Below are positions 12,699-22,946 of a stretch of 64,000 bases of DNA, in pieces. This DNA is from Cannabis sativa (Eukaryota; Streptophyta; Magnoliopsida; Rosales; Cannabaceae): contig NC_083601.1 of assembly GCF_029168945.1 (NCBI RefSeq), positions 16,148,160 through 16,212,159 of the forward strand, read 5' to 3'. The number at the start of each line of letters is the position of its first letter. Positions within the stretch are counted from its first letter, which is position 1. Both the position numbers and the translations under genes were made by a program. Below the pieces are notes generated by a model. The model made no database searches. It was given only the letters and a program-made list of their open reading frames with translations, and was not told the DNA's origin.

Positions 12699-13188
12699 TG
12701 TTAGACTTTTATTTGGGCTTACATTAAATTTTATTGGTTTTATTAAAACTTGGGTTGATTGGATAGTTCTTTGCTGTATTAGCCCATGTTGTTGGTGATC
12801 AATTGTTAATGGGCTTAGCATCTGTGAGTAAAGTCTAGGTGAAGCAGAAGTGTGGGCTTTTCTAGTTGACTGAAGCCTTTGATGAGCAGGCCCAACCCAA
12901 CTAGGGTTTTGTAGCTAAGTCCCCTCCCTAACTCTATAAATACATATTGTTTCATCACAATTGTATACCTTTTGATAATCAGATAAAATAAACTGCTTCT
13001 GATTTAGAGATCTAGGGAGGAAGACTTAGTTGATAGTATTGCACTATCAAATTGGAGTAACTGCTGTGGATCAAACTGAGATAATTGCTATGGATCAATC
13101 AGGTACACATACCTAATTATTATATCTTATTATTGTGTTCTATGTTATATACAAATAGATCTTGGGTTAATTGTTAATTTATCTAACA
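12699..13188 (+). repeat. 5' LTR of the copia element
   Basis: 490 bp, TGTTAG...TAACA. A TATA-like CTATAAATAC lies near 12940 and likely marks the U3 promoter. It differs from the 3' LTR at four positions. Confidence 0.95.
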
Positions 13189-13190
13189 TG

Positions 13191-13202
13191 TGGTATCAGA
13201 TT
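13191..13202 (+). promoter_or_regulatory. Primer-binding site (initiator tRNA-Met)
   Basis: TGGTATCAGATT lies 2 bp after the 5' LTR. The usual plant site is TGGTATCAGAGC, so the last two bases are altered. Confidence 0.85.
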
Positions 13203-14690
13203 GCCTATTGTATATGATTTAGAACCTATAATTAGTATAATTAATTTGTATATGTTAATTATCCATAATTTCATATTAATTTCGTTATTATTTTATGTTG
13301 AATTTTTTGTTTTTAAATCTTAAAACTTTAGGGGTTTTGTTTATCATTAAATTCTCGTTCTATTGATATATTATATCCATGAAATCATTGTGTATATTAA
13401 GAGAATTTTAACTTTAAAGTTTTAGGGTTTATAAAATTATATTATGAAATTATAATTTGTGTGTTTTAATTTTATTGTTTTTGATCTAAAATTGATTATA
13501 GATAACTCATTATCAATTGTTTAAGAATGTTCCTACATAATTAATTTCGGATTTAAACTAAGATTAGCATTACAATTTTTTTTTTTTTGTATTCTTCAAT
13601 TTTCGGATTGGTATTGTCTTGAAATCTAGAGATTTAATCTTTAATACCCGAAATTAGTAGCGTAGATCAATTAGAAATTCAATCCCGAGCAAAACCCATT
13701 AATTTCCCCAATTTTTTCCGTCGGTTTTCGCCCAAATTTCTCGTCAGACCCGAATCGGAGAGAACCGGGTCGCGTGACCCACTTTCAGACCCATATGCAG
13801 ATGCTGGAGGAAGAAGATGACTCCTAGCCACAAAGCCCACTCGCGCAGGCGGCGCGTGGGGGCGCGTGGGGCCGGCTGGGATGTCGTTTTTCGACGTTTT
13901 TTTTTTCAGCGTTATTAGAATTTAATTTCTGATTTTTCTATGATTTTTAATTAATTTTTTGACTCCGTTTATAATTATTATTATTTTAATGATAATTATG
14001 TAGTTAAAAAATTATTAAAAATATTTTTTGATGATTTTTCGAAATCTGTCGATCATAGAAATTTTTTTGGGTTTCTTCTCGTTTCATATGACATAGTCAC
14101 TCTCTTTTTCACTATATAGTCTCCACCAATTTTCTTATATTCACATCTTTTGATTATTTGTTGTTCTAAAGTTATAAAACTTGGTTGTTTGATACAAAAA
14201 TAATGTGTTATGGTGGACACTTTATTTTTTGATTATCAATATAATAAAAGCAATTATATATCTCTTTTGGAAATTTGGTTGAAAATTATTTTATCACCAA
14301 ATTTCACATGTTGAAGAAAATATTATATCTTTTGGTTGACTATATGTGTAATTACTTGCCCAAAGGTAGTATTTACATGTATTAGTTCACATTCCATGAA
14401 GTGAGTTAATATTAAATATATATATTTTAATTATTTGCCCAAAGGTAATACTTTAAATATATAAATTTATTATTATTTTTTGCTTGAATTAATACATATT
14501 TTTAAGAAATTTATTTGTCCAAAGGTAATAAAATTCTTAAATGATATGTATTTTTTTCTTTGTTGTTAACTTCATGAAGGTAGATCATGTGTGTGTTATA
14601 TTCTCACCCCAAAGGGGAGTTTATAATGACCAGTTGATTCTACAATATTTTCTAATACATTGCTCATATTGCTTATTCAAGTTTTAATTT
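13203..14690 (+). other. Long non-coding leader of the copia element
   Basis: About 1.5 kb with no gene. It includes a short GC-rich island (about 13785-13880) in otherwise AT-rich DNA. Further on, TGCCCAAAGGTA or a close variant recurs near 14358, 14431 and 14516. It probably forms the 5' untranslated region with packaging signals, but this is inference. Confidence 0.6.
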
Positions 14691-15524
14691 TTGAATTTTT
14701 TAGTCTCCTTTTCTGTGAACAACAATAATGCTTCCATCCATATTTTGAATGCTTCCAACTACAAGACATGGAAACGAGATGTGGAATTTACTTTAGGCAT
14801 AATGGATTTGGACTTGTGCCTACGAGAAGAAAAACCTGTTGATCTTACTGACTCCAGTACAGCTGCCGAGAGAACTCATCATGCACAATGGGAAAAGTCA
14901 AGTCAACTTAGTCTTCTTACTATGAAAAGATCCATTCCTGAACATCTATTGAGTGGTTTGCCAGACACTACAAATGCCAAAGAGTTTTTCAATGCTGTAG
15001 AAAAATTATACGACACTGGTGAAAACGGCGAATTTGGACATCTTATGGATGAAATGACAACCATTAAGTATGATGAATTAAAAGGAGTGCGAGATTTTAT
15101 TCTGAAATTGGTGAATGTTCAGTCCAAGTTGAAAGATCATAATATTCCTCTTCCTGACTCTTTCATTATTCATCGAGCTCTTCATGCTCTTCCTGCCTCT
15201 TTCAGCCTTATCAAGACAGCCTACAACACTTACAATCAAACATGGTCTATCAGCGACCTAATTTCTCAGTGTGTAGCTGAAGAAAGCAAGCTTAAAAGGG
15301 AGAAGAATGAATCTGCTAACTATGTTTCTCACCTCAAGCCCAACAAAGGAAAAGGAAAATTCAAGAATAAAAATGATGGTGCTACTAAACAGAATGGTAA
15401 TTGTAAGGAGCATAAGAATAAACAGAAGAATAACAATGGAAAGTCCAAATACTCTAATGTGAAGTGTTACTTTTGTGAAAAATTGGGGCATCAGAGAACG
15501 GACTGTCACAAATTTAAGACTTAG
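14691..15524 (+). pseudogene. Copia gag
   Basis: The frame encodes a plant copia Gag: an N-terminal NASNYKTWKRDVEFTLG segment, a helical UBN2/retrotran_gag domain, a lysine- and asparagine-rich linker and a CCHC knuckle (CYFCEKLGHQRTDC). No ATG starts it. The frame is open from 14691 without ATG until the Met in GIMDLDL near 14802, so the start codon appears lost or initiation is unusual. A TAG at 15522-15524 follows FKT, where related elements have a Trp; reading continues in frame into pol. It would form the virus-like particle in the cytoplasm. Confidence 0.85.
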
Positions 15525-18500
15525 TTAGAAAAGAAGCAAGCACAATCAGGTAATCCATTAGCATGTGTTTGTTTTGAATCTAATCTAGTTGATGTTCCTA
15601 TTGATTCTTGGTGGTTAGACAGTGGTGATACTGTTCATGTTTCTGCTTCCTTACAGGGGCTAAGGGATCTCAGGAAGCCAAGTGAGAGGGAGTCCAAGCT
15701 TAAAGTGGGCAATGATGTTGGAGTTGACGTTATCTATGTTGGAACATTTATTCTTGAATTACAGTCTCGTGATAAGATTATTCTGAACAATACTTTTTAT
15801 GTTCCTACTTTTAAAAGGAATTTAGTTTCGCTTCCGCTTTTGGTTAAACAAGGATATTATTTTCATTTTGCAAATGATAATGTTAACATTATGCTTGACT
15901 CTCGAATTATTGGAAATTGCTTTTATTCTGATGGTCTTTACAAGTTGTCATTGGCTCCTTTAGATTCCTCTTTTAATGTTGTGAATACTGTGGGTAAAAG
16001 ACCTCATATTAAGGAAACATCCTTATTGTTATGGCACAAAAGATTGGGTCATATTTCCAGAGAAAGGGTTGATCGTTTAATTAAATCTGAAATACTTCCT
16101 CCTCTTGATGCTTCTGATTGGGATACTTGTGTTGATTGTACTCGTGGAAAATTGACTAAAACAAGAAAGAAGACTGCAAACCGCAGTCAATCTTTATTGG
16201 AAATTATCCACACAGACATCAGTGGTCCTTATTCCACCACGTTGTGCAGAAACAAGTATTTTATCACTTTTATCGATGATTTTTCTCGTTATGGATTCAC
16301 CTATTTAACTAAAGAAAAATCTGACGCCCTTGATAAACTCAAAATTTTTTGAAATGAGGTTGAGAAACAATTAGGAAGAGTCATCAAAGTTGTTCATTCT
16401 GATCGTGGAGGAGAATATTATGGTCGTTATACAGAATCTGGACAACACATGGGGCTTTTTGCAGAGTACTTACAAGAAAATGGTATAGTTGCTCAATACA
16501 CTATGCCTGGTTCACCTGAGCAAAATGGCGTTGCTGAAAGGAGAAATCGCACTCTCATGGATATGGTTAGAAGTATGATGAGTAGAACAAATCTTCCAGA
16601 GTTTTTATGGGGTGAAGCACTTATGACTGCAACTTATATTTTAAATCGTGTTCCAAGTAAATCTGTTCCCAAGACCCCTTTTGAGTTGTGGACTGGGCGG
16701 AAGCCTAGTCTAAATCATCTTCGTGTATGGGGTTGTCCAGCTGAAGTAAAGATTTATGATCCTAATTTGAAAAAGTTAGATCTGAGAACAAATCGCTGTT
16801 ATTTCATTGGTTATCCAATGCGCTCGAAAGGCTATCGCTTTTACTGTCCTACTCGTGGTACGCGAATTGTTGAATCTCAGACTGCTAAATTTCTGGAATT
16901 TGATGTTGCTGAAAAAATTCCTTCAACATCTCTTGAAATGGGGGAGTCATCTAAAGGAATTTGTATTCCTATGTCATTTTCAAGAGATGATAATAGTAGT
17001 CTCAATCCTACTCCAGTTGGTAATGCTCCCATTGTTGATGAATACATTGCTCCCGATATCGAAGATGATGAAGGTCCTATTATTGATGAAGGGCTTGTGA
17101 ATGATGAAGCTCCTATTGTTAATGAGAATCCTGTTATTGAAGAAATTCCAGTTGTGGAAGATGTTATTCAAAACAATGATCAACAAAGAGAAGTTATTCC
17201 AGAAGTACCTCCTCTAAGAAGATCTCAGAGACAAAAGAAGTCAACAAAGTGTCATGATAATTTTGTTTATCTTGGAGAAGGAGAATATGATATTGATCAT
17301 TTTGTGGATCCTGTCACTTTTAGTGAAGCACTTAATAGTCCACAATCTTCAAAATGGTTAGCAGCTACGGATGATGAGATCGACTCCATGAAGAAAAATG
17401 GTGTATGGGAGCTAGTTTTATTACCTGATGGTTTTAAACCAATAGGTTGTAAGTGGATTTTAAAGGCTAAAAGGGATAAAAAGGGATGATTGAAAGGTTT
17501 AAAGCGCGTTTAGTGGCTAAAGGCTTTACTCAAAGAGAAGGTATTGATTACACTGAAACTTTCTCACTTGTTTCCACTAAAGATTCATTCAGAATTATTA
17601 TGGCCTTAGTTGCGCATTTTGATTTAGAATTGCATCAAATGGATGTTAAAACTGCTTTTCTGAATGGAGAATTGAATGAGGAAGTCTATATGTCTCAACC
17701 TGAAGGCTACAAGGAGAATGGAAAAGAACACTTAGTTTGCAAGTTGAAACGATCCATTTATGGTCTCAAACAGGCATCTCGCCAGTGGTACTTGAAGTTT
17801 GACAAGGTTGTGACATCGTTTGGTTTCGTAGAGAACAAGTTTGATCAGTGTATTTATATGAAGATCAGTGGGAGTCGTTATATTTTTCTTGTTCTTTATG
17901 TAGATGACATTTTACTTGCCAGCAGTGATTTGTCACTACTAAATGAGACCAAAAATTTTCTGTCTTCCAATTTTGATATGAAAGATCTTGGAGAGGCATC
18001 CCATGTTTTGGGGATTGAGATCCATCGTGACAGGAATCGAAAAGTTCTTGGCTTATCTCAAGAAGCTTACATTAATCGTGTGCTCAAAAGGTTCAACATG
18101 GATTTGTGTAAAGCTGGTTCTGTTCCTATTCTGAAAGGGGACAAGTTCACTAAGCAGCAATGTCCTAAGAACGACTTGGAAAGAGGAGCAATGAAGAACA
18201 TCCCTTATGCAAGTGTAGTAGGGAGTTTGATGTATGCTCAGGTTTGCACTCGACCTGACATAGCTTTCGTAGTCAATGTTCTTGGGAGATATTTATCTGA
18301 TCCTGGCCATGATCATTGGGTTGCAGCCAAGAAAGTTTTGAGATATTTGCAAAGAACGAAGAGTTTTATGCTTGTGTATAAGCATGTTGACAATCTTCGA
18401 GTTGTTGGTTATTCAGATTCAGATTTTGGTGGTTGTGTAGATGATTTAAAGTCAACTTCTGGCTATATTTTCACCTTGGCAGGTGCTGCTATTTCTTGGA

Positions 18501-18890
18501 AGAGTGTCAAACAGACTTTGATCACGTCATCTACTATGTATCTTTGAGTTTGTTGCATGTTATGGGGCATCTTTGCAAGCTTTGTGGCTGAAGAATTTTA
18601 TTTCGGAGATACGAGTGGTTGATTCTATTTCCACACCTATGCTAATCTATTGTGATAATAATGCTGCTGTTTTCTTTTCAAAGAATAACAAGATTAGTAG
18701 TGCTTCTAAACATATGGAAATAAAGTATCTCACTGTCAGAGACTTGGTCAAGAAAGGAGACATTGTCATTGAAAATTGCAAGACCGAGTCGATGTTAGCT
18801 GATCCTCTAACCAAAGGGTTAAGTGCCGTGCTGTTTAATAAACATGTTGTTAATATGGGCATTTTAGAATCTTTTGATCTTTTGGGTTAG
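15525..18890 (+). pseudogene. Copia pol: protease, integrase, RT, RNase H
   Basis: After the TAG the same frame continues. The protease motif reads WWLDSGDT, with Asp where Ala is normal after DSG. A GAG-pre-integrase domain with HKRLGH and CVDC follows, then the integrase core ([25 protein letters not shown]). A TGA interrupts the integrase at 16350-16352. A one-base loss near 17484 shifts into the RT frame, which carries HQMDVKTAFLNGEL and YVDDILLAS. A one-base gain near 18540 shifts again into RNase H (IYCDNNAAV, SKHMEIKY), ending at 18890. These four breaks make the polyprotein non-functional as it stands. The family normally encodes one gag-pol ORF. Confidence 0.92.
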
Positions 18891-19533
18891 TGGGAGTTTT
18901 ATTTTCTGTTTGTTTTTAGAAATTATTATTTATAATTTTCTGAATAAAGTTATGAACTACATTTTATGTTTCAATATTTTATTATTGAATGGATATGTTT
19001 TCAATTATGTTTTGTTATATTCTCGAGAATGATTGAATTGAAAGCATGTGGTTCATATTGTTGTGATCATTGTCTTTTAAATTTATTTGCTTATTGACAA
19101 TGATATGTTGTTGGCTTAATGTTTTAAGCAAGTTTAGTGACACTAACTTATTTTAAGTGGTGTATGTTTAATTTCACTGGCTTATTTATTAAGCATCACG
19201 GTATCAGTGAAATTGAGGACTGATAAGGATATTATGTTATTTTAAATTGATCACATGTTGAACATAATTCCTTACCACACTACTAGACTTATTGACCATG
19301 TCGATTTAATACTTTGGTATTTGTGATTATGAATGTCTTTTGTTGAGTTAAAAACAATATGACTGTCATAGTTCATTATCAAAGGTTAAATTGGACCGGT
19401 ATGTTGAGATGCTATCAGAGAACTATCATTTTTTAAAGTGGCCACAAATGTTTTCTTGTTGTTCAACCCATGAGTCGTTTTCAAATAAAATTATTTTGAT
19501 ATATAATATATATGTATTAAAATCAATGTAGCC

Positions 19534-19545
19534 CAAGTGGGAGAA
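19534..19545 (+). promoter_or_regulatory. Polypurine tract of the copia element
   Basis: AAGTGGGAGAA lies directly before the 3' LTR, the expected priming site for plus-strand DNA synthesis. Confidence 0.75.
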
Positions 19546-20035
19546 TGTTAGACTTTTATTTGGGCTTACATTAAATTTTATTGGTTTTATTAAAACTTGG
19601 GTTGATTGGATAGTTCTTTGCTGTGTTAGCCCATGTTGTTGGTGATCAATTGTTAATGGGCTTAGCATCTGTGAGTAAAGTCTAGGTGAAGCAGAAGTGT
19701 GGGCTTTTCTAGTTGACTGAAGCCTTTGATGAGCAGGCCCAGCCCAACTAGGGTTTTGTAGCTAAGTCCCCTCCCTAACTCTATAAATACATATTGTTTC
19801 ATCACAATTGTATACCTTTTGATAATCAGATAAAATAAACTGCTTCTGATTTAGAGATCTAGGGAGGAAGACTTAGTTGATAGTATTGCACTATCAAATT
19901 GGAGTAACTGCTGTGGATCAAACAGAGATAATTGCTATGGATCAATCAGGTACACATACCTAATTATTATATCTTATTATTGTGTTCTATGTTATATACA
20001 AATAGATCTTGGGTTAATTGTTAATTTATCTTACA
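19546..20035 (+). repeat. 3' LTR of the copia element
   Basis: 490 bp, 99.2 percent identical to the 5' LTR by direct comparison (4 substitutions). It ends TTACA where the 5' LTR ends TAACA. Confidence 0.95.
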
Positions 20036-20040
20036 AAATA

Positions 20041-21040
20041 ATCTTGCCACACATGTTATTTGGTCGAGTGACTAGGTGAGTGACAATGTTAGGATTTGTT
20101 TTATCATAGTACAGTGCGAGTATTCTGGTTAGAGAACTTCGATGCATGGATGCACTCATGGGTGCTTGCGAGCATGACTCGACAAGAGTTGTTCGAGAGA
20201 CAGAAGTGTACACAAAGTACACGGTTGCGCAAAAAATAAGTATATTATTATTCAGATGGTTCGAAGGTTGACTTAGTTTGGAGAAGTCAAGGTACCACAT
20301 GGGTGTTCTGCAACCTCAAAAAGTGATCCTGTGACACTTGGTATCTTTTTGATTTTTTTTTTAAAATATTGTATAAAAATTTATGAACTGTGTAATATTA
20401 AATTATTTAATATTTGCAAAAGTGCAGATTTGATCGGTTATTTTGGATTGGTTATTTTTTAATATTAAATTATTTAATATTTATAAAAAAAATATTTTTT
20501 TTCACATAACTAGCAACAAAAAAAATTATTGTTATTTTATGTCTTCATCAACAAATTAAAATAAATAAAATAATACACTCAAAAAAAAATAATAAAATAA
20601 CACAAATAAAAAATTCAAAAGAAGAAAAAAAATTGTATGTTTAAATAAATGTTTAATTTTGTTTTAAATTGTACGTAGAAAAAATTGTATATACATAAGA
20701 ATGAAAAATGCATTTGATCTATTAAGTTTTAAAATACAAATATATTATATGTATTAGACTTCTAAATTACTATTTTTTTTTTACATTAAAATATTATTTG
20801 TATATATAATTTTTTAAAATTTTTTTTTATAAATATGTGTGAATTAGATTAAATCGGTTACCTTTATATATCAATCAACATTCAATCCACACAAGTGCAG
20901 ATTTTGAATTTTTCAATCCAATTTAATCCGCACAACTGTATATATCCGCACCTTACAAATTAAATTAGATCATAAGAATTGAATTAGATTTGGTATTTTA
21001 TGAGCACACTTACCTTTTAGGTGTGGGTTAATTTTTTTTT
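20041..21040. other. AT-rich region with a diverged repeat
   Basis: No supported gene. At about 20390-20510 the text AATATTAAATTATTTAATATTT occurs twice around GATCGGTTATTTTGGAT, and at 20860-20960 there are inverted pieces such as TTTAATCCGCAC. The same words occur at 62160-62360, so both are copies of one repeat family, probably a small DNA transposon. Its ends were not resolved. Confidence 0.45.
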
Positions 21041-21160
21041 GGGAAATTTTACTTTTTGCCCTTAATAATATACCCCATATCAAAATTTATACCCTTCCTT
21101 AATTTGTACAAATTTAGTCCATTGATTACATGAACTTCCCATTTTACCCTTTTTTTTCAA
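21041..21160 (+). repeat. Left terminal region of the MULE
   Basis: CCCTTAATAATATACCCCAT and TTGTACAAATTTAGTCC pair with inverted, mutated copies at 29850-29910. Identity is modest, so this is a degenerate TIR. A CT-rich leader (21190-21320) follows. Confidence 0.65.
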
Positions 21161-21549
21161 AAAATAAAAAATAAAATTGGTAAAAACTGAAATTGGTCTT
21201 TCTCTCTCTCTTCCCTCTCTCTCGTGCACCACTCTCTCTCTAGAAAAAACTGAAAAATTTCTCAAAAAATTTCTCTCTGTCCGTCCCACTCTCTCGTCCC
21301 TCTCTCTCTTCCCTCTTGAATGGTTGTTTCTCGGTGGGTGTTGGTGAAAAACCGAAGCACAACCCAATATCACTCAAGAATCTTACACCATTATAATGGG
21401 TAAGTTGTGTTTTAAGCATTTTGTTAGACTTTATGTAGTTTAAAATTGTTATATGTGTCGTATTTGTTGGAACTGCTGTTTTTTGGTCTGAAATTGTTGA
21501 GATCTGGCAGATCTGGTTTTCAGTCGAAATCTGGGTTTTCCAGTTGTTA

Positions 21550-21783
21550 TCGATGATATATCGATAACTTATCGATGGTTTGTCGATGATTACACGAGGA
21601 AAGGTCAGTGATGACCATTATCGACGTTATGTCGACAGTATGTCGACATGCTATCGACATTAAGCAACCAACATATTACTTACAATTTGTCGACAGTTTG
21701 TCGATAGCATGTCGACAAAAAGCATTTATCTTTTCTTTAGTAGTTGTTGATATGTTGTCGACACCATGTCGACATTATATCGA
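21550..21783. repeat. TCGA tetrad array A (left field, outer)
   Basis: TCGA occurs at 21550, 21561, 21572, 21583; 21621, 21632, 21643, 21654; 21690, 21701, 21712; and 21758, 21769, 21780 (with TTGA at 21747). Spacing inside each group is exactly 11 bp; groups start about 70 bp apart. The usual context is TGTCGACA or TATCGATA. The array lies inside the first MURA intron. Confidence 0.95.
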
Positions 21784-21967
21784 TGCAAATGAAAAAAGCC
21801 ATAAATAAAACATAACATAACATTAAAATAACATAACATAAAATAACATTAAAACATAACATAAAAAAACATTAAAAAAAATAGAAAATAAAGTTCATAA
21901 AAAAAAAAAGAAACAAACATTAAATAAAACTCACCACAAGCCATAACATAACAAATTATTTTTTTTT

Positions 21968-22291
21968 TTAAAATTCTTTGGCTTGTGGGTGAGCCTTGCA
22001 ATACTTGCATAATATTCCAGGCTTCACCGGTTTACCGTTAAAGATGCCTAGTTTGCAACGACGGCATCCTTTGGGGAACCCTGGTGGTGGAGCCGGCCAT
22101 ACACCAGTTTTGCAAAATTCTCTTTCAAGTTGCATGAACCTAAACTCGTTACGATTTCGTTCTCTTTAGAAAGCTTGATCGGCGTCAAAAACTTTCTGCA
22201 TTTTAGGAGTAATTATGCCAACATCAGGCTCCTGCTTCAGCTCTTCAGGAGTTAAGATGGGGAATTTGCCTTTGTTCTTTCTTGGCACCAT
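21968..22291 (-). pseudogene. Small Cys-motif ORF inside the MURA intron
   Basis: On the minus strand an ATG at 22291 opens 108 codons ending TAA at 21968-21970, interrupted once by TAA at 22166-22168 (codon 42). The protein starts MVPRKNKGKFPILTPEELK. Its second half carries CRRC and CKYC pairs 15 residues apart, which could bind one zinc ion, within a basic, proline-rich context. It is read opposite to MURA, between TCGA arrays A and B. I do not recognise the family. It could be a third MULE-encoded accessory protein or a captured gene fragment. Support is the coherent composition and paired cysteines; no intron is needed. The stop suggests decay in this copy. Confidence 0.55.
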
Positions 22292-22471
22292 ATTTAGAAC
22301 TTAAGAATAAGAGAAATTTTTAAGAGTAAGAGAGAAGTAGAAGACAAGAGCACTTATGAATAAGAAAGGGATTTGCTTTTATAGAGCAGTAAACATGTTG
22401 GGAATGTAGGAAAATTTAATGGTCATTAAATGTGTAACTGTACAGGTAAAACACATGAAATGGTGTATTTG

Positions 22472-22946
22472 TCGACTGAATATCGATACTATGTCGATAT
22501 GATGTCGACAACATGCCAATTTAGTGGCACGACTAACTTATTTGTCGATACCATGTCGACGTCATGTCGATAGCTTGTCGACAGGACACGTGTCTGACAT
22601 GCAACGTGGCAGTTGGGAAGGGTTGTTGGGAACGTAGGTAAAATTTATGAACATTAAATGTGTAACTGTAAAACATGAAACGCATGCACTGTGTGTTTGT
22701 CGATTGAATGTCGATACTATGTCGATTGTTTGTTGACATAGGAATGGATTTATTACCATTGTACACGCGTCTGTCATGCAAATTCCTTTGGGAGAATATG
22801 TCGATATGATGTCGATGGTGTGTCGATGTTATATCGATGATGAGCATGCTTGGTGTAGTTGTCGACGTTATGTCGATATTATGTCGACAAAATGTCGACA
22901 ATTAGTGTCATATTTTCTGCTGTTGTTGTTATCGATGGGATGTCGA
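22472..22946. repeat. TCGA tetrad array B (left field, inner)
   Basis: TCGA occurs at 22472, 22483, 22494, 22505; 22545, 22556, 22567, 22578; 22700, 22711, 22722 (TTGA at 22733); 22801, 22812, 22823, 22834; 22862, 22873, 22884, 22895; and 22932, 22943. Spacing is 11 bp in every group. The array ends about 60 bp before the acceptor of MURA exon 2. Confidence 0.95.

Larger units (their letters stand above)
12699..20035 (+). mobile_element. Ty1/copia LTR retrotransposon, young but defective
   Basis: Two 490-bp LTRs differ at four positions. Both begin TGTTAG and end in CA, and the element is flanked by AAATA (12694-12698 and 20036-20040). The order gag, protease, integrase, RT, RNase H identifies Ty1/copia. 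A PBS for initiator tRNA-Met follows the 5' LTR and a purine tract precedes the 3' LTR. The coding region has two in-frame stops, two frameshifts, a changed protease site and no ATG at the gag start, so this copy is not autonomous. LTR identity near 99.2 percent means recent insertion, probably with proteins supplied by a relative. Confidence 0.95.

Noticed and set aside
21041..21041. 9-bp target duplication of T residues around the large MULE
   Set aside because: The left flank is a T run and T runs also occur beyond the right end; a match there is not informative.
21550..22946. CRISPR-like or satellite array from the regularly spaced TCGA motifs
   Set aside because: There is no conserved long repeat with unique spacers and no cas genes. 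Only the 4-6 bp core and its spacing are kept, and the host is a plant.
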